Shown: piece after piece, positions 1-9,488 of the stretch
Layout: every line of letters starts with the position of its first letter
How positions within the stretch are numbered: position 1 is the first letter of the stretch
From: Coleofasciculus sp. FACHB-T130
GTDB taxonomy: Bacteria; Cyanobacteriota; Cyanobacteriia; Cyanobacteriales; FACHB-T130
Assembly: GCF_014695375.1 (NCBI RefSeq)
Contig: NZ_JACJOG010000006.1
Span: 186,001 to 250,000 of the forward strand
Reading direction: 5' to 3'
DNA: 64,000 nucleotides
Translations under genes and position numbers: made by a program
Notes under the pieces: generated by a model
Database searches by the model: none
What the model saw: only the letters and a program-made list of their open reading frames with translations
What the model was told of the DNA's origin: nothing

Positions 1-3000
1 CGCTTACCCTGTTAGCCAACCAAAATATCACGACTGGCAATATCATCAATTCCGGTCGTCAGATTACGCTAACCAGCTTCCTCGGCAGTATCAATACCAG
101 TGCAGGCAAGCTTGATACTAGCGCTTATAGCAATAACGGCGGCGCGATCGCCTTGAATGCTTTCGGCAATATTACCACTGGTGACTTGAAATCTTGGTCG
201 GTTGAAGGCGATGGCGGGGATATTTTCCTCTCTAGTAAGGCAGGAAGCATTAACACTGGCATCTTAGACGCAACCACTTTTGACGGCAATGGCGGTGCGA
301 TCGCGCTGATGGCTTTTGGAGAAATTACAACAAAAACCTTGCAATCTTGGTCAGATTATGGTTTTTCTGGAGAGATTGCCCTGTTTGCCAATGGAAACAT
401 TACCACGGGCAGTCTAGATTCTCGCTCCTATGATTCTGGGATTGGGGGTGACATCACCGTTATTAGCAGTGGGGGAAGCATCACAAGTGGAGACTTATTC
501 TCCTACTCCCAGACTAATGATGCGGGTTCGATTAACTTATTTGCCCCTCAGGGCAACATTACCACTGGTATCCTCAACACAGGCTCTTATGGTCTGAGTG
601 CAGGCATTACGGGAAACATCACCCTTACCGCTGGTAGCAACATTAACACCAGCTACATTCATGCTTTTTCAAATGGGTATGGCAATGGGGGAAAAATTTC
701 TCTGACAAGCTATACAGGAACGATCGACACCCAACAAGTACGATCAAATTCAAAGGGTGGTGATGGGGGCGCGATCGCATTTGATGCAAAAGGCAACATT
801 ACTACCGCTGACTTGAACGCTTTCTCAAACAGTGGGGATGCTGGTGATATTTATCTTTACAGTGACCAGGGAACTATCCAAACTGGGGCATTAGATGCAA
901 CTTCCTTGGAAGGTTTTGGGGGCGCGATCGCGTTTGATGCAAAAGGCAACATTACCACCAGTAAGGTGGAATCTTGGTCAGTGAAGGGTGATGGCGGTGA
1001 TATCTCTATCTACAGTAACCAGGGAACTATCCAAACTGGGGCGCTAGATGCAACTTCCTTGGAAGGTTTTGGGGGCGCGATCGACCTTGAAGCCAATGGC
1101 AACATTACCACCAGTAAGGTGGAATCTTGGTCAGTGAAGGGTGATGGCGGTGATATCTCTATCTACAGTAACCAGGGAGCCATTAATACCGGGTTGTTAG
1201 ATACAACCTCCTCTGAAGGCTACGGGGGATTTGTCACCCTAGAAGCTAATGGCAATATTACGACAGGTAACGTGGAATCTTGGTCAGTTGATAACGATGG
1301 AGGAGCGATCGCTGTTTCTACCAACAGTGACATCACAACTGGCACTCTAGATTCTGGTACTTATGGTTTCGGCACGGGGGGTGGCATCACTCTCACGAGC
1401 AATACTGGAAAAATTTCACTTTTAGAGGTGTATTCTGACTCTCAGTATGGCGATGCAGGGGCGCTCAACTTTTCTGCCAAGGGCGACATTACCACCAGCA
1501 ATTTGAATGCAAGATCTTATGGTGGTTTTGGCAAAGGCGGGGACATCACGCTGAGATCGGGAACGGGAGGCATCAGCACTGGATCGGTCATTAACACCTC
1601 GACGACCTTTACGGGGGGTGCCATAACCTTTTCTGCCACCGGGGACATCACCACCGGCAATCTAGAATCTTACTCGCAGAGTGGGAATGGGGGAGCGATC
1701 GGCTTAACTGCTAACAACGGCAACATTACTACCCGTACCATCAATGCCCAAAGTCTGGGAAGTGGCACTGGCGGAACTGTTAATATTACTGCTGGTAAAT
1801 TCTTTCGGGCTACAGGCACGTTTACAGACCGCAATAGCCTAAATTCCAGTATTTCGACCGCTGGTGGAACCAACGGCGGTGACATCACCATCCGTCACAG
1901 TGGCAGCACGACCACTCCCTTCGTCATTGGGAATGCCACCATCAACGGGACAGCTGGATCGATAACCAGTGGAGCAACTAATACGATTGCCACTATCTTT
2001 TCAGTACCCGTACCGCCGGACACTTACATCCAGGGCAACATTAAAATCATCACCTTCAGCCCTACTCCCGATTTTATCCCTGCTCAAACCCCCTCACTGC
2101 CCGTCGAAATCCCACAGCAAGAAGCATCACAACCGCAGGAGACTACTTCGCTTTCCCCTCCGGCCAATACCAGTCAGTCCTTGGTTGAAGTTGATTCTGC
2201 GTTGGCTCAAATTGACGAACCCTTCACCCAAGAATATGAACAATATCTAGGCGTAAGCGATACCCCCACAAGGAGCCTTTCCGATGCCCGTAGTACCCTG
2301 CAAAGCATTGAAGCATCTAGCGGTATCAAAGCGGCACTCATTTACGCTGTTTTTACTCCCACAACTGCGGTAGCAAATGAGGCAAAAAGCCCATCTTCCT
2401 CAATTGATCATTCCATTAATCCTGACAGCCTAGAACCGCAAAAAACGGAAAATTATCAAGATCAGCTGGAACTCGTACTAGTGACGGCAGATGGACAACC
2501 GATTCGGAAAAGAGTCACAGGCGCAACCCGCCAAAAAGTTCTCAAACTTGCTAACCAATTCCAGACGCAAGTGACCAACCTTAAAAGCGCTCGTGGCTAC
2601 CTAGCATCCTCTCAGCAGATGTATCAATGGCTGCTAGCACCGCTAGAGAAAGATCTGCAAAGACTCGATATTCAAAATCTTGTCTTCCTCATGGACGAGG
2701 GTCTACGCACGATCCCCATCGCTGCTCTCCACGATGGTAAAGGGTTTATCCTTGAGCGCTACAGCGTTGGTTTGATGCCCAGCCTTAGCCTCACCGATAC
2801 TCACTACCAGAGTTTGAAAAATGCTCAAGTTTTGGCAATGGGCATCTCAAAATTTACGGATAAAAATCCTTTACCAGCAGTACCAAGGGAATTATCAGCA
2901 ATCGTCCCCTATCTGTGGAAAGGCAAGTCCTTTCTCAATGAGGATTTTACGCTAAAGAATCTGAAGGCGCAGCGTCAACAACAGCCGTTTGAGATTGTAC

Positions 3001-3488
3001 ACCTGGCAACTCACGGAGAGTTTAATTCAGGTTCTCCCAGCAACTCCTACATTCAGTTATGGGACACCAAATTGCGACTCGATCACTGGCGGGAACTGGG
3101 TTGGGACAACCCACCAGTAGAGCTATTAGTGCTGAGTGCCTGTCGCACAGCAGTGGGGAACGAGCAGGCAGAGTTGGGCTTTGCGGGATTAGCGGTGCAA
3201 GCAGGGGTGAAATCAGCGTTGGCAAGTTTGTGGTACGTCAGCGATGAGGGGACTCTGGGACTGATGGCAGAATTCTACGAAGAATTAAAAACAGCTCCGA
3301 TTAAGGCAGAGGCGCTACGTCAATCTCAGTTAGCGATGCTCAGGGGGCAAGTGCGACTGGAAGGAGGAAAGTTACGGACTCGCAATGGGGATATCTCTTT
3401 GCCACCCCAATTGCTAGGAATCGGAAATCAAGTCCTCTCCCATCCTTATTACTGGTCTGCTTTTACAATGATTGGCAATCCTTGGTAA
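1..3488 (+). CDS. Haemagglutinin-like repeat protein with C-terminal CHAT protease domain (5' end outside window)
   Basis: The reading frame is open from base 3, about 50 codons before the first ATG at 153, and those codons carry the same NITTG repeat, so the gene starts upstream of the window. Numbering from the ATG at 153, residues 1-590 are imperfect repeats of about 35-50 residues rich in Gly, Asn, Thr and Ser (GGAIA, GNITTG, SWSV), as in beta-helical filamentous haemagglutinin-type proteins. A Pro/Gln-rich linker follows (about 630-700). The last ~330 residues are a CHAT (caspase HetF associated with TPRs) domain: the His is His954 in HLATHGEF and the Cys is Cys997 in LSACRTAVG. Inference: a secreted or surface protein with a caspase-like peptidase end; its target is unknown. 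Residues are intact, so it is probably active. The stop TAA (3486-3488) lies in the target duplication of the next IS. Confidence 0.85.
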   Translation, partial: LTLLANQNITTGNIINSGRQITLTSFLGSINTSAGKLDTSAYSNNGGAIALNAFGNITTGDLKSWSVEGDGGDIFLSSKAGSINTGILDATTFDGNGGAIALMAFGEITTKTLQSWSDYGFSGEIALFANGNITTGSLDSRSYDSGIGGDITVISSGGSITSGDLFSYSQTNDAGSINLFAPQGNITTGILNTGSYGLSAGITGNITLTAGSNINTSYIHAFSNGYGNGGKISLTSYTGTIDTQQVRSNSKGGDGGAIAFDAKGNITTADLNAFSNSGDAGDIYLYSDQGTIQTGALDATSLEGFGGAIAFDAKGNITTSKVESWSVKGDGGDISIYSNQGTIQTGALDATSLEGFGGAIDLEANGNITTSKVESWSVKGDGGDISIYSNQGAINTGLLDTTSSEGYGGFVTLEANGNITTGNVESWSVDNDGGAIAVSTNSDITTGTLDSGTYGFGTGGGITLTSNTGKISLLEVYSDSQYGDAGALNFSAKGDITTSNLNARSYGGFGKGGDITLRSGTGGISTGSVINTSTTFTGGAITFSATGDITTGNLESYSQSGNGGAIGLTANNGNITTRTINAQSLGSGTGGTVNITAGKFFRATGTFTDRNSLNSSISTAGGTNGGDITIRHSGSTTTPFVIGNATINGTAGSITSGATNTIATIFSVPVPPDTYIQGNIKIITFSPTPDFIPAQTPSLPVEIPQQEASQPQETTSLSPPANTSQSLVEVDSALAQIDEPFTQEYEQYLGVSDTPTRSLSDARSTLQSIEASSGIKAALIYAVFTPTTAVANEAKSPSSSIDHSINPDSLEPQKTENYQDQLELVLVTADGQPIRKRVTGATRQKVLKLANQFQTQVTNLKSARGYLASSQQMYQWLLAPLEKDLQRLDIQNLVFLMDEGLRTIPIAALHDGKGFILERYSVGLMPSLSLTDTHYQSLKNAQVLAMGISKFTDKNPLPAVPRELSAIVPYLWKGKSFLNEDFTLKNLKAQRQQQPFEIVHLATHGEFNSGSPSNSYIQLWDTKLRLDHWRELGWDNPPVELLVLSACRTAVGNEQAELGFAGLAVQAGVKSALASLWYVSDEGTLGLMAEFYEELKTAPIKAEALRQSQLAMLRGQVRLEGGKLRTRNGDISLPPQLLGIGNQVLSHPYYWSAFTMIGNPW
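866..1171 (+). repeat. Near-identical 153-bp tandem duplication inside the CHAT gene
   Basis: Bases 866-1018 and 1019-1171 repeat with a 153-bp (51-codon) period and only a few differences. The stretch from 945 matches that from 1098 exactly for about 80 bases. The rest of the repeat region is much more diverged, so this looks like a recent in-frame duplication that lengthened the beta-helix. Confidence 0.85.
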
Positions 3489-3490
3489 AA

Positions 3491-5324
3491 CCCAGATTCC
3501 GCAGGTTGCTGGTAGAGTCAGAGGTATTTTTAAGCAATGACTCAACAGCCCACCAACATCCAAGTCAAAGATATCGATCATTTAGGCATCGTGGCAGGCA
3601 TCATCGACCAGATGAGTTGGGTCGATGAAATTAATCAATTAGTCGGCACACACTCACTTGAACAAGTGAGTACAGGACAACTCCTCAAAGCAATGATTCT
3701 TAATGGTCTAGGCTTCGTGGCTGCTCCGTTGTATCTGTTGGCTCAGTTCTTTGAAGGGAAAGCCACGGAGCATTTGATTGGAGAGGGAGTCAAGCCAGAA
3801 CACTTAAGTGATGACCGATTGGGACGAGCCTTGGACAAATTCTACCAAGTGGGAGCGACTCAAGTGTTCACGACTCTGGCAATGAAAGCGGTAGAACAGT
3901 TTGGGGTATCGGTGACAAGCATCCATCTAGACTCCAGCTCATTTCATGTAGATGGAGAGTATGTATCCGAGTGTAGCGAGAACTCTTCGAGCCAGGAGTC
4001 TGCCGCCACTAGTAATTCGGCAACCTCAAGCGAGTCAGCTAGTCCTCAAGAGCCGGAAGGGGACGAACCAAAACCGATCGCTATTACCCACGGTTACTCA
4101 AGAGACCACAGACCTGACCTCAAACAGTTCATCATCGATACGGTTTGCACGGCTGATGGAGATGTGCCGTTGTTCCTGCGCGTAGCTGACGGCAATGAAG
4201 ATGACAAAACCAGCTTCACTAAACTATTTGAGAAATTTCGAGAGCAATGGACATTTGAAGGTTTGTGTGTTGCTGACAGTGCCTTGTACACGGCTGACAA
4301 CTTGATAGCGATGAAACAGCTCAAGTGGCTAACACGAGTACCCCTGACCCTTGCTCAAGCCAAGGTAGTCTTGTTGGAGATTCAAGCCAATGAATGGCAG
4401 ACCAGCCGCCTCAAAGGTTATCGCCTTGCCGAGCGTCAAAGCTGCTATGGTGGGGTCCAACAGCGCTGGTTCATTGTGGAGAGTGAACAGCGTAAACAGG
4501 CTGACATCCAGCAATTGCATAAGCGCATCGACAAAGAATATAAGCAACAATCAGTTAAACTTCGGCAACTCTCAACTCAAGAGTTCGCTTGTGAACCTGA
4601 TGCTCGTGCGGCGGCAGTGAAGTTTGAGCAATTGTTGAAGTACCACCGTCTAGAAGACCTCAAATTCATCCCTCAAGCTTACTACGATAAAGCTGGTCGC
4701 CCCCGCCAAGATGAAGCACCCAGCCGTATCACTTATTCTGTTCAAGCCACTGTGGTTCCTAACCCAGAAGTGATTGAAGTGGAGATGCTCCGAGCCGGTC
4801 GCTTTATCCTCGCGACTAATGTTCTAGATGCTATCGAGCTGAGTCCAGACCAGGCGCTGAGTGAGTACAAAGACCAACAAAGCAATGAACGGGGGTTTCG
4901 TTTTCTCAAAGACCCGTTGTTCTTCACCTCCAGCATCTTTGTCAAGTCTCCCAGACGTGTGGAAGCTTTGGCGATGGTTATGGGACTGTGTCTACTAGTC
5001 TACGCTTTGGCTCAGCGCCAGTTACGTCAAGCTCTAGAGCAGACCGACGAAGCCATCAACAATCAAGCGGGTAAGTTAACTCAACGTCCTAGTTTGCGTT
5101 GGGTGTTTCTGAGTTTCCAGGCGGTGCATCTGCTGATTGTCGATGACCTCAAGCAGATTACCAATCTCACACCCGAACGACGGAAAATTCTCCGCTTTTT
5201 GGGAACCGATGCCAGTCGTTATTATCAACTCTGTTGACCTAACAGCTTGATTTGGCGTAGCTTGCCGTTGACTCCTCTTTCAAAAAATCTCTTTGACTCT
5301 ACCCAGAACCTGCGGAATGTAGGG
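3491..5324 (+). mobile_element. Complete IS1634-like insertion sequence
   Basis: The element is bounded by imperfect terminal inverted repeats. The left end (3491 onward) and the reverse complement of the right end (5324 backward) share ATTCCGCAGGTT (3496-3507 and 5307-5318), followed by a further match through GGTAGAGTCA. The element is flanked by a 5-bp direct repeat TAAAA (3486-3490 and 5325-5329). It holds one intact transposase gene. The repeat could be read as 7 bp (GGTAAAA) if the right end stops two bases earlier. Intact ends, duplication and gene argue for a fairly recent insertion. Confidence 0.9.
3537..5237 (+). CDS. IS1634-family (IS4 superfamily) DDE transposase
   Basis: A 566-residue transposase that would cut and paste the surrounding element. 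The N-terminus (about 7-115) matches the DUF4277-type region usual in this family. Catalytic Asp candidates lie in SIHLDSSSF and in VADSALYTADN. The third acidic residue lies in the segment YKDQQSNERGFRFLKDP, which fits the Y-R/K-E-K signature of IS4-type enzymes. A Ser-rich insertion (about 140-180) sits between the first Asp and HGYSRDHRPDLKQ, a common feature of cyanobacterial members. The ATG at 3537 lies just inside the left inverted repeat. There is no frameshift or internal stop, so the protein is probably functional. Confidence 0.93.
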   Translation: MTQQPTNIQVKDIDHLGIVAGIIDQMSWVDEINQLVGTHSLEQVSTGQLLKAMILNGLGFVAAPLYLLAQFFEGKATEHLIGEGVKPEHLSDDRLGRALDKFYQVGATQVFTTLAMKAVEQFGVSVTSIHLDSSSFHVDGEYVSECSENSSSQESAATSNSATSSESASPQEPEGDEPKPIAITHGYSRDHRPDLKQFIIDTVCTADGDVPLFLRVADGNEDDKTSFTKLFEKFREQWTFEGLCVADSALYTADNLIAMKQLKWLTRVPLTLAQAKVVLLEIQANEWQTSRLKGYRLAERQSCYGGVQQRWFIVESEQRKQADIQQLHKRIDKEYKQQSVKLRQLSTQEFACEPDARAAAVKFEQLLKYHRLEDLKFIPQAYYDKAGRPRQDEAPSRITYSVQATVVPNPEVIEVEMLRAGRFILATNVLDAIELSPDQALSEYKDQQSNERGFRFLKDPLFFTSSIFVKSPRRVEALAMVMGLCLLVYALAQRQLRQALEQTDEAINNQAGKLTQRPSLRWVFLSFQAVHLLIVDDLKQITNLTPERRKILRFLGTDASRYYQLC

Positions 5325-5553
5325 TAAAAGCACATGACTCATGACAAAGTAGACAAACTGAATTGTTTTTAGGATAAGTTTTCCTGCCGCTCTACCCATC
5401 AAACCCGTTTCCATCAAACCCGTTTGAGTATTCAGTTTGGGACTTCAAACAGCAGGCTCTTAATGTGCAGAAAAAATAGACACGAGGTCGGTTCCCAGCG
5501 TACAAAATGACAAGCTTTTATTCAATTCATATCTCCTGCTGAATGACGGCTCG

Positions 5554-6369
5554 CTAAGAAACCGCCAATAGGGAAACTTTATCCCGACTTTCTAAAAAAT
5601 TTTCAGCTTTCATAATTGCGTAGAGGTTGACATCAGCTTCTAAAAGACAAGCATGACCGCTCTTCGGCAGTATGACCATTTCCGCGTCGGGTAGGCAAGA
5701 AGCTAAGCGCTGAGCTTCACTTACAGAGGGCAGTAGTCGGTCTGTACCTCCGGCAATCACCAGGGTAGGTTGGGTGATGCGACGTAATTGAGAAGCATCA
5801 ACATCAAAATCTCTGATGAGGGACAGTCGCCAAAGGACAGTTTTTGGGGGTACGGAGTGGATAGCGTCTAGAAGGGCGCGGCGATCGCGCGGTGCAACCC
5901 GTTCTAAATGAGCTAAAAACGGCAATAACCACACCGATCCCACTCGGTAGAGGACTTCCGGTATCCAGCCGCTCACCAGCGATCCCCAAGCTAGCAGAGG
6001 TCGCTGATTAAAGGAAGAAGCGGGGTTGATCAAAATAATTCGGTCAAATAGTTCAGGCGATCGCAACGCTACTTTCATCGCCAAACAGCCCCCAAATGAC
6101 TCGCCGCACAGATAAACTGACCGATTAGGTTGTTTTTCTACTTCTGCTTCAATCAGCGCTACCACTTGATCGGTTAGATCGTCCCAGCTGGTCAAGTCAT
6201 CGGCTGGGATGACCAAACAACGGATATCAAAGGCTGCTTCTAACCCCTCGGTCTGCGCTCGCAACAATTGACCCGTGCCATCCATGCCTGGGAGGAACAC
6301 GAACAGCGGGCAGTCTGGATTAAACAGCCTGGGGGTGAGAAAACAAGGATGGCTTTTTACGTCTGGCAT
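5554..6369 (-). CDS. Alpha/beta hydrolase related to the N-terminal half of plant phytyl ester synthases
   Basis: An esterase/acyltransferase-type alpha/beta hydrolase of 271 residues from the ATG at 6369; an in-frame TTG at 6393 would add 8. PLFVFLPGMDGTG near the N-terminus is the oxyanion region. The nucleophile elbow is GESFGG, and the probable catalytic His is in KSGHACLL. The run LPGMDGTG ... RCLVIPADD ... GESFGGCLA ... INPASSF resembles plant plastid phytyl ester synthases (PES/ELT family), which join such a hydrolase to an acyltransferase domain. Here the next gene on the same strand, 228 bp upstream, is an acyltransferase. Inference: a role in acyl transfer to phytol, plastoquinol or diacylglycerol. 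Substrate is not determined by the sequence. Confidence 0.75.
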   Translation of the reverse strand: MPDVKSHPCFLTPRLFNPDCPLFVFLPGMDGTGQLLRAQTEGLEAAFDIRCLVIPADDLTSWDDLTDQVVALIEAEVEKQPNRSVYLCGESFGGCLAMKVALRSPELFDRIILINPASSFNQRPLLAWGSLVSGWIPEVLYRVGSVWLLPFLAHLERVAPRDRRALLDAIHSVPPKTVLWRLSLIRDFDVDASQLRRITQPTLVIAGGTDRLLPSVSEAQRLASCLPDAEMVILPKSGHACLLEADVNLYAIMKAENFLESRDKVSLLAVS

Positions 6370-6597
6370 TTCGTAATGTCCATTTAAAAACAACAGGTCA
6401 AAAATTTATTGCTTTCTTTGGGGCGGATGCGAACGATTCGAGGACTCAAGACACTTCGGTGAAAAACTAGGCAAGTCTAAATTCTTGAAGGCGACGGTTA
6501 CTGAGAGCGGACTTTGCCCATTTGCCTACCCTTAAGCCATCTACCTGTAGACGTAGGTATTAATTCTTATTCTATGGCAGACTCCCATCCTTGCGAA

Positions 6598-7320
6598 CTA
6601 ATACCAAACTTGACGAAGTAAACCAGCAATTTCTTCCTGACAGTAATTGATAAGACTGGCAACAGCAGTTTTGGCTTGTTTTCCTTGATATTGTTCCCGC
6701 ACTTGAGACGTAATCCAACAGGGACGCCCAATTAGGATGCTAGATCGACGGTAAATGACCATCGGATGCCACCCTGCCTGTTTAAATAGGGGTTCGGAAG
6801 GGTCAAATAAACTTAATAATCGCAGAGGGATTGCCGAGTTATTGGTTTCTTCCTGGGATGCGATCGCCACGGGTAAAATTGCCAAATTTTGCACCGGCGC
6901 TCGCAAAGCTAAATGAGCAAATCCCCGATGAAAGGTTTTCATTTCATTCGGCTGGGTTAGGCTTACCATTGGTTGGGCACCTTCGGGAAATATCCCAACC
7001 ACCTGCTGGGACTGCAACAGGCTGATTGCCTTGTTAAAGAAATCTTGCTGGCGGTGTTCTGGCGTCTCCAAAGGGAAACAACCCAGTTGATTGACAATCT
7101 CCCGCATCACGGGCACTTGTCCCATGTAGTGATGACAGGCAAAGCGAATCGGACGATTTAAAGCTGCCATCAGGATTGGCGCATCCATGACGCTGCGATG
7201 ATTGCTCACCACTAAAACGCCACCTTCTTGAGGAACGCGATCCTGATGGTATATATACATCTGCGTTCCCATTGCCTTCATCAGCAAGCGAGAAATCTGT
7301 AATGGGTTATCTGAAGACAT
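6598..7320 (-). CDS. PlsC-like lysophospholipid acyltransferase family protein
   Basis: A glycerolipid acyltransferase-fold protein of 240 residues from ATG 7320; an in-frame TTG at 7365 would add 15 residues. Motif I is NHRSVMD (the HX4D catalytic pair), and the FPEG motif of block III follows about 75 residues later (GIFPEGAQPM). These are the residues used to move an acyl chain from acyl-ACP or acyl-CoA to a lysophospholipid or similar acceptor. It differs clearly from the plsC at 16522. It lies 228 bp upstream of the PES-like hydrolase on the same strand, so the two may be co-transcribed and act on the same lipid pool. The acceptor is unknown. Confidence 0.75.
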   Translation of the reverse strand: MSSDNPLQISRLLMKAMGTQMYIYHQDRVPQEGGVLVVSNHRSVMDAPILMAALNRPIRFACHHYMGQVPVMREIVNQLGCFPLETPEHRQQDFFNKAISLLQSQQVVGIFPEGAQPMVSLTQPNEMKTFHRGFAHLALRAPVQNLAILPVAIASQEETNNSAIPLRLLSLFDPSEPLFKQAGWHPMVIYRRSSILIGRPCWITSQVREQYQGKQAKTAVASLINYCQEEIAGLLRQVWY

Positions 7321-7729
7321 GCTTTCTATAGGCTTTCTTGCAGGAAGCGCGATCGCTACAGTCAACAGGCAATCGGCTTGATTATAAATGGCTAGAGTCT
7401 AGAGGTAGACTGAATCTTGACTCTTGAGTTCATTCTCCACTTTTTACCAAGCCTGGACTTTATTCGTTGAGCAGATGCGATCGATCGCCCCATAACTTAA
7501 CTTTTCTTAATACAATTATTAACGTAACTTCCTCACCTATACGAATCTCTCAGGGTGGAAATCGCTGGTAAAGATTTTTTACGATTTTAATTTTGTCAAG
7601 AAAAAGTAACATTTTATACTTATATTTCCCAGAGCTAAGTGGAACTCTCAAGACAAGATAACGAAAAGATACAAAATTGCAGCCCGAAGTATATGATCAA
7701 AAGCAAGAAAGGGGTTGTTTTTTATATTT
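7321..7729. promoter_or_regulatory. Divergent promoter region between the acyltransferase and metG, with a GTAN8TAC site
   Basis: An AT-rich intergenic region with no credible gene. GTAACATTTTATAC (7606-7619) is an exact GTA-N8-TAC match to the NtcA consensus, but no well-placed -10 box lies about 22 bp downstream, so NtcA control is only a possibility. A purine-rich run AAGAAAGGGG (7705-7714) precedes metG. Confidence 0.3.
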
Positions 7730-9322
7730 ATGAGTGCTAATCATACAAGTAAAAATTCATTTGCAATTACTACACCACTGTATTATGTGAACGACGTACC
7801 CCACATTGGCAGCGCTTATACAACAATGGCGGCGGATGTGGTGGCTCGGTTTGAACGGCTCCGGGGAAAGCCTGTGCTGTTGATTACCGGCACGGATGAG
7901 CATGGGCAGAAAATTCAGCGCACAGCAGAAACCAAAGGGCTTTCACCGCAAGCTCACTCGGATGAAATTGCGGCTGGATTCGATGTCCTTTGGCAAAAAC
8001 TCAATATCCAGTACGATCGGTTTATCCGCACAACGAACTCTCGCCATCAAGCCATTGTTAAAGAGTTTTTCCTGCGCGTCTGGGAAAAAAACGACATTTA
8101 TTTGGGGCAACAAAAGGGCTGGTATTGCGTCTCTTGCGAGGAATTCAAAGAGGAACGCGACCTTCTAGAAGGACACCACTGCCCCCTCCACCCCAACAAA
8201 GAAGTCGAGTGGCGGGATGAACAAAACTACTTTTTTCGCCTCTCTAAGTACCAAAGCCAGCTGGAAGACTTATATCGCCAGCAACCAGATTTTATCCAGC
8301 CAGAAATTCGCCGCAATGAAGTTTTGAGCTTTGTCAGTCAGGGGCTTCAAGATTTCTCCATTTCGCGAGTGAATTTAGACTGGGGCTTCCCTATACCCGT
8401 CGATCCTAGCCACACCATCTATGTCTGGTTTGATGCCTTGCTGGGCTATGTCACGGCGTTGCTTGAACCAGATAGCGAACCGACGCTAGAGAATGCTTTA
8501 TCCAAGTGGTGGCCGATTAATATGCACCTGATTGGTAAAGACATTCTGCGGTTTCACGCGGTCTATTGGCCTGCCATGTTAATGTCAGCGGATCTGCCGC
8601 TACCCGCTCGAATATTTGGACATGGCTTCCTGACAAAAGACGGGCGAAAGATCAGTAAAACGGTTGGTAATACGATCGATCCCATCGCTTTAGTCGAACG
8701 TTACGGAGCTGAGGCTATTCGTTACTATTTTCTCAAGGAGATTGAATTTGGGCAAGACGGAGATTTCAACGAAACTCGGTTTATCAATATCCTCAATGCT
8801 GACTTAGCAAACGATCTGGGCAATTTACTCAATCGGACGATGAACATGGCAAAGAAATATTGCAATGGCATCGTGCCTGACTGCTTAGCTGAAAACATCC
8901 CCGCAGATAACACAATTAAAGCAATTGGCCTTAGTTTAGGCGATCGCGTTGCTCAAGCTTATGAATCTCTGGCGTTTAGTGATGCGATCGCAGATATTTT
9001 CACTCTAATTCGAGCCAGCAACAAATTTATTGACGATCAAGCTCCTTGGACTTTATATAAGCAAGGGCAACAACAGGCCGTCGAACAAGTCCTGTATGCG
9101 GTTCTAGAATCTGTTAGACTAGCAGCTTATCTGCTATCACCGATTATTCCTACCATCAGTAGTGACATTTACCAACAGCTAGGTTTTTCAATTGACTTTA
9201 ATAACAAAACGTTAATAGATGTTTCGGCTGCGTTTTCCGCTCATGCCACTTGGGGAACACTAACTGCAAGACAAGCTTTAGGTGAAGCCAGACCTGTTTT
9301 TCCAAGGCTGGAACTCCCCTGA
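7730..9322 (+). CDS. metG: Methionyl-tRNA synthetase
   Basis: Class I aminoacyl-tRNA synthetase that charges tRNA-Met. About 530 residues, the length of short cyanobacterial MetRS enzymes without the C-terminal tRNA-binding extension. The class I signature is PHIGSAY near the N-terminus, and the KMSKS-loop equivalent is KISKTVGN. A zinc-knuckle-like segment CVSC ... CPLH lies in the connective peptide. TPLYYVND and the anticodon-binding C-terminal helix region (DDQAPWTLYK) are also typical. The frame extends to a TTG at 7715, but that codon abuts the GGGG run; the ATG at 7730 gives MSANHTSK and is the likelier start. Confidence 0.95.
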   Translation: MSANHTSKNSFAITTPLYYVNDVPHIGSAYTTMAADVVARFERLRGKPVLLITGTDEHGQKIQRTAETKGLSPQAHSDEIAAGFDVLWQKLNIQYDRFIRTTNSRHQAIVKEFFLRVWEKNDIYLGQQKGWYCVSCEEFKEERDLLEGHHCPLHPNKEVEWRDEQNYFFRLSKYQSQLEDLYRQQPDFIQPEIRRNEVLSFVSQGLQDFSISRVNLDWGFPIPVDPSHTIYVWFDALLGYVTALLEPDSEPTLENALSKWWPINMHLIGKDILRFHAVYWPAMLMSADLPLPARIFGHGFLTKDGRKISKTVGNTIDPIALVERYGAEAIRYYFLKEIEFGQDGDFNETRFINILNADLANDLGNLLNRTMNMAKKYCNGIVPDCLAENIPADNTIKAIGLSLGDRVAQAYESLAFSDAIADIFTLIRASNKFIDDQAPWTLYKQGQQQAVEQVLYAVLESVRLAAYLLSPIIPTISSDIYQQLGFSIDFNNKTLIDVSAAFSAHATWGTLTARQALGEARPVFPRLELP

Positions 9323-9488
9323 AGAGTTTCGTCTTAGTAGCTAATAGCTGTTGGCTGTTGGCGGATTGACCATCGGGTGCTGATACATACAAAAGTAAAA
9401 ACTCTGGTACAGACCGCTCTCTCAAAAGCTAAAAGTTCATCAAAATCGCTAATTGCTTTTTTCATAAAAAAATCGAGGCATAACAATC

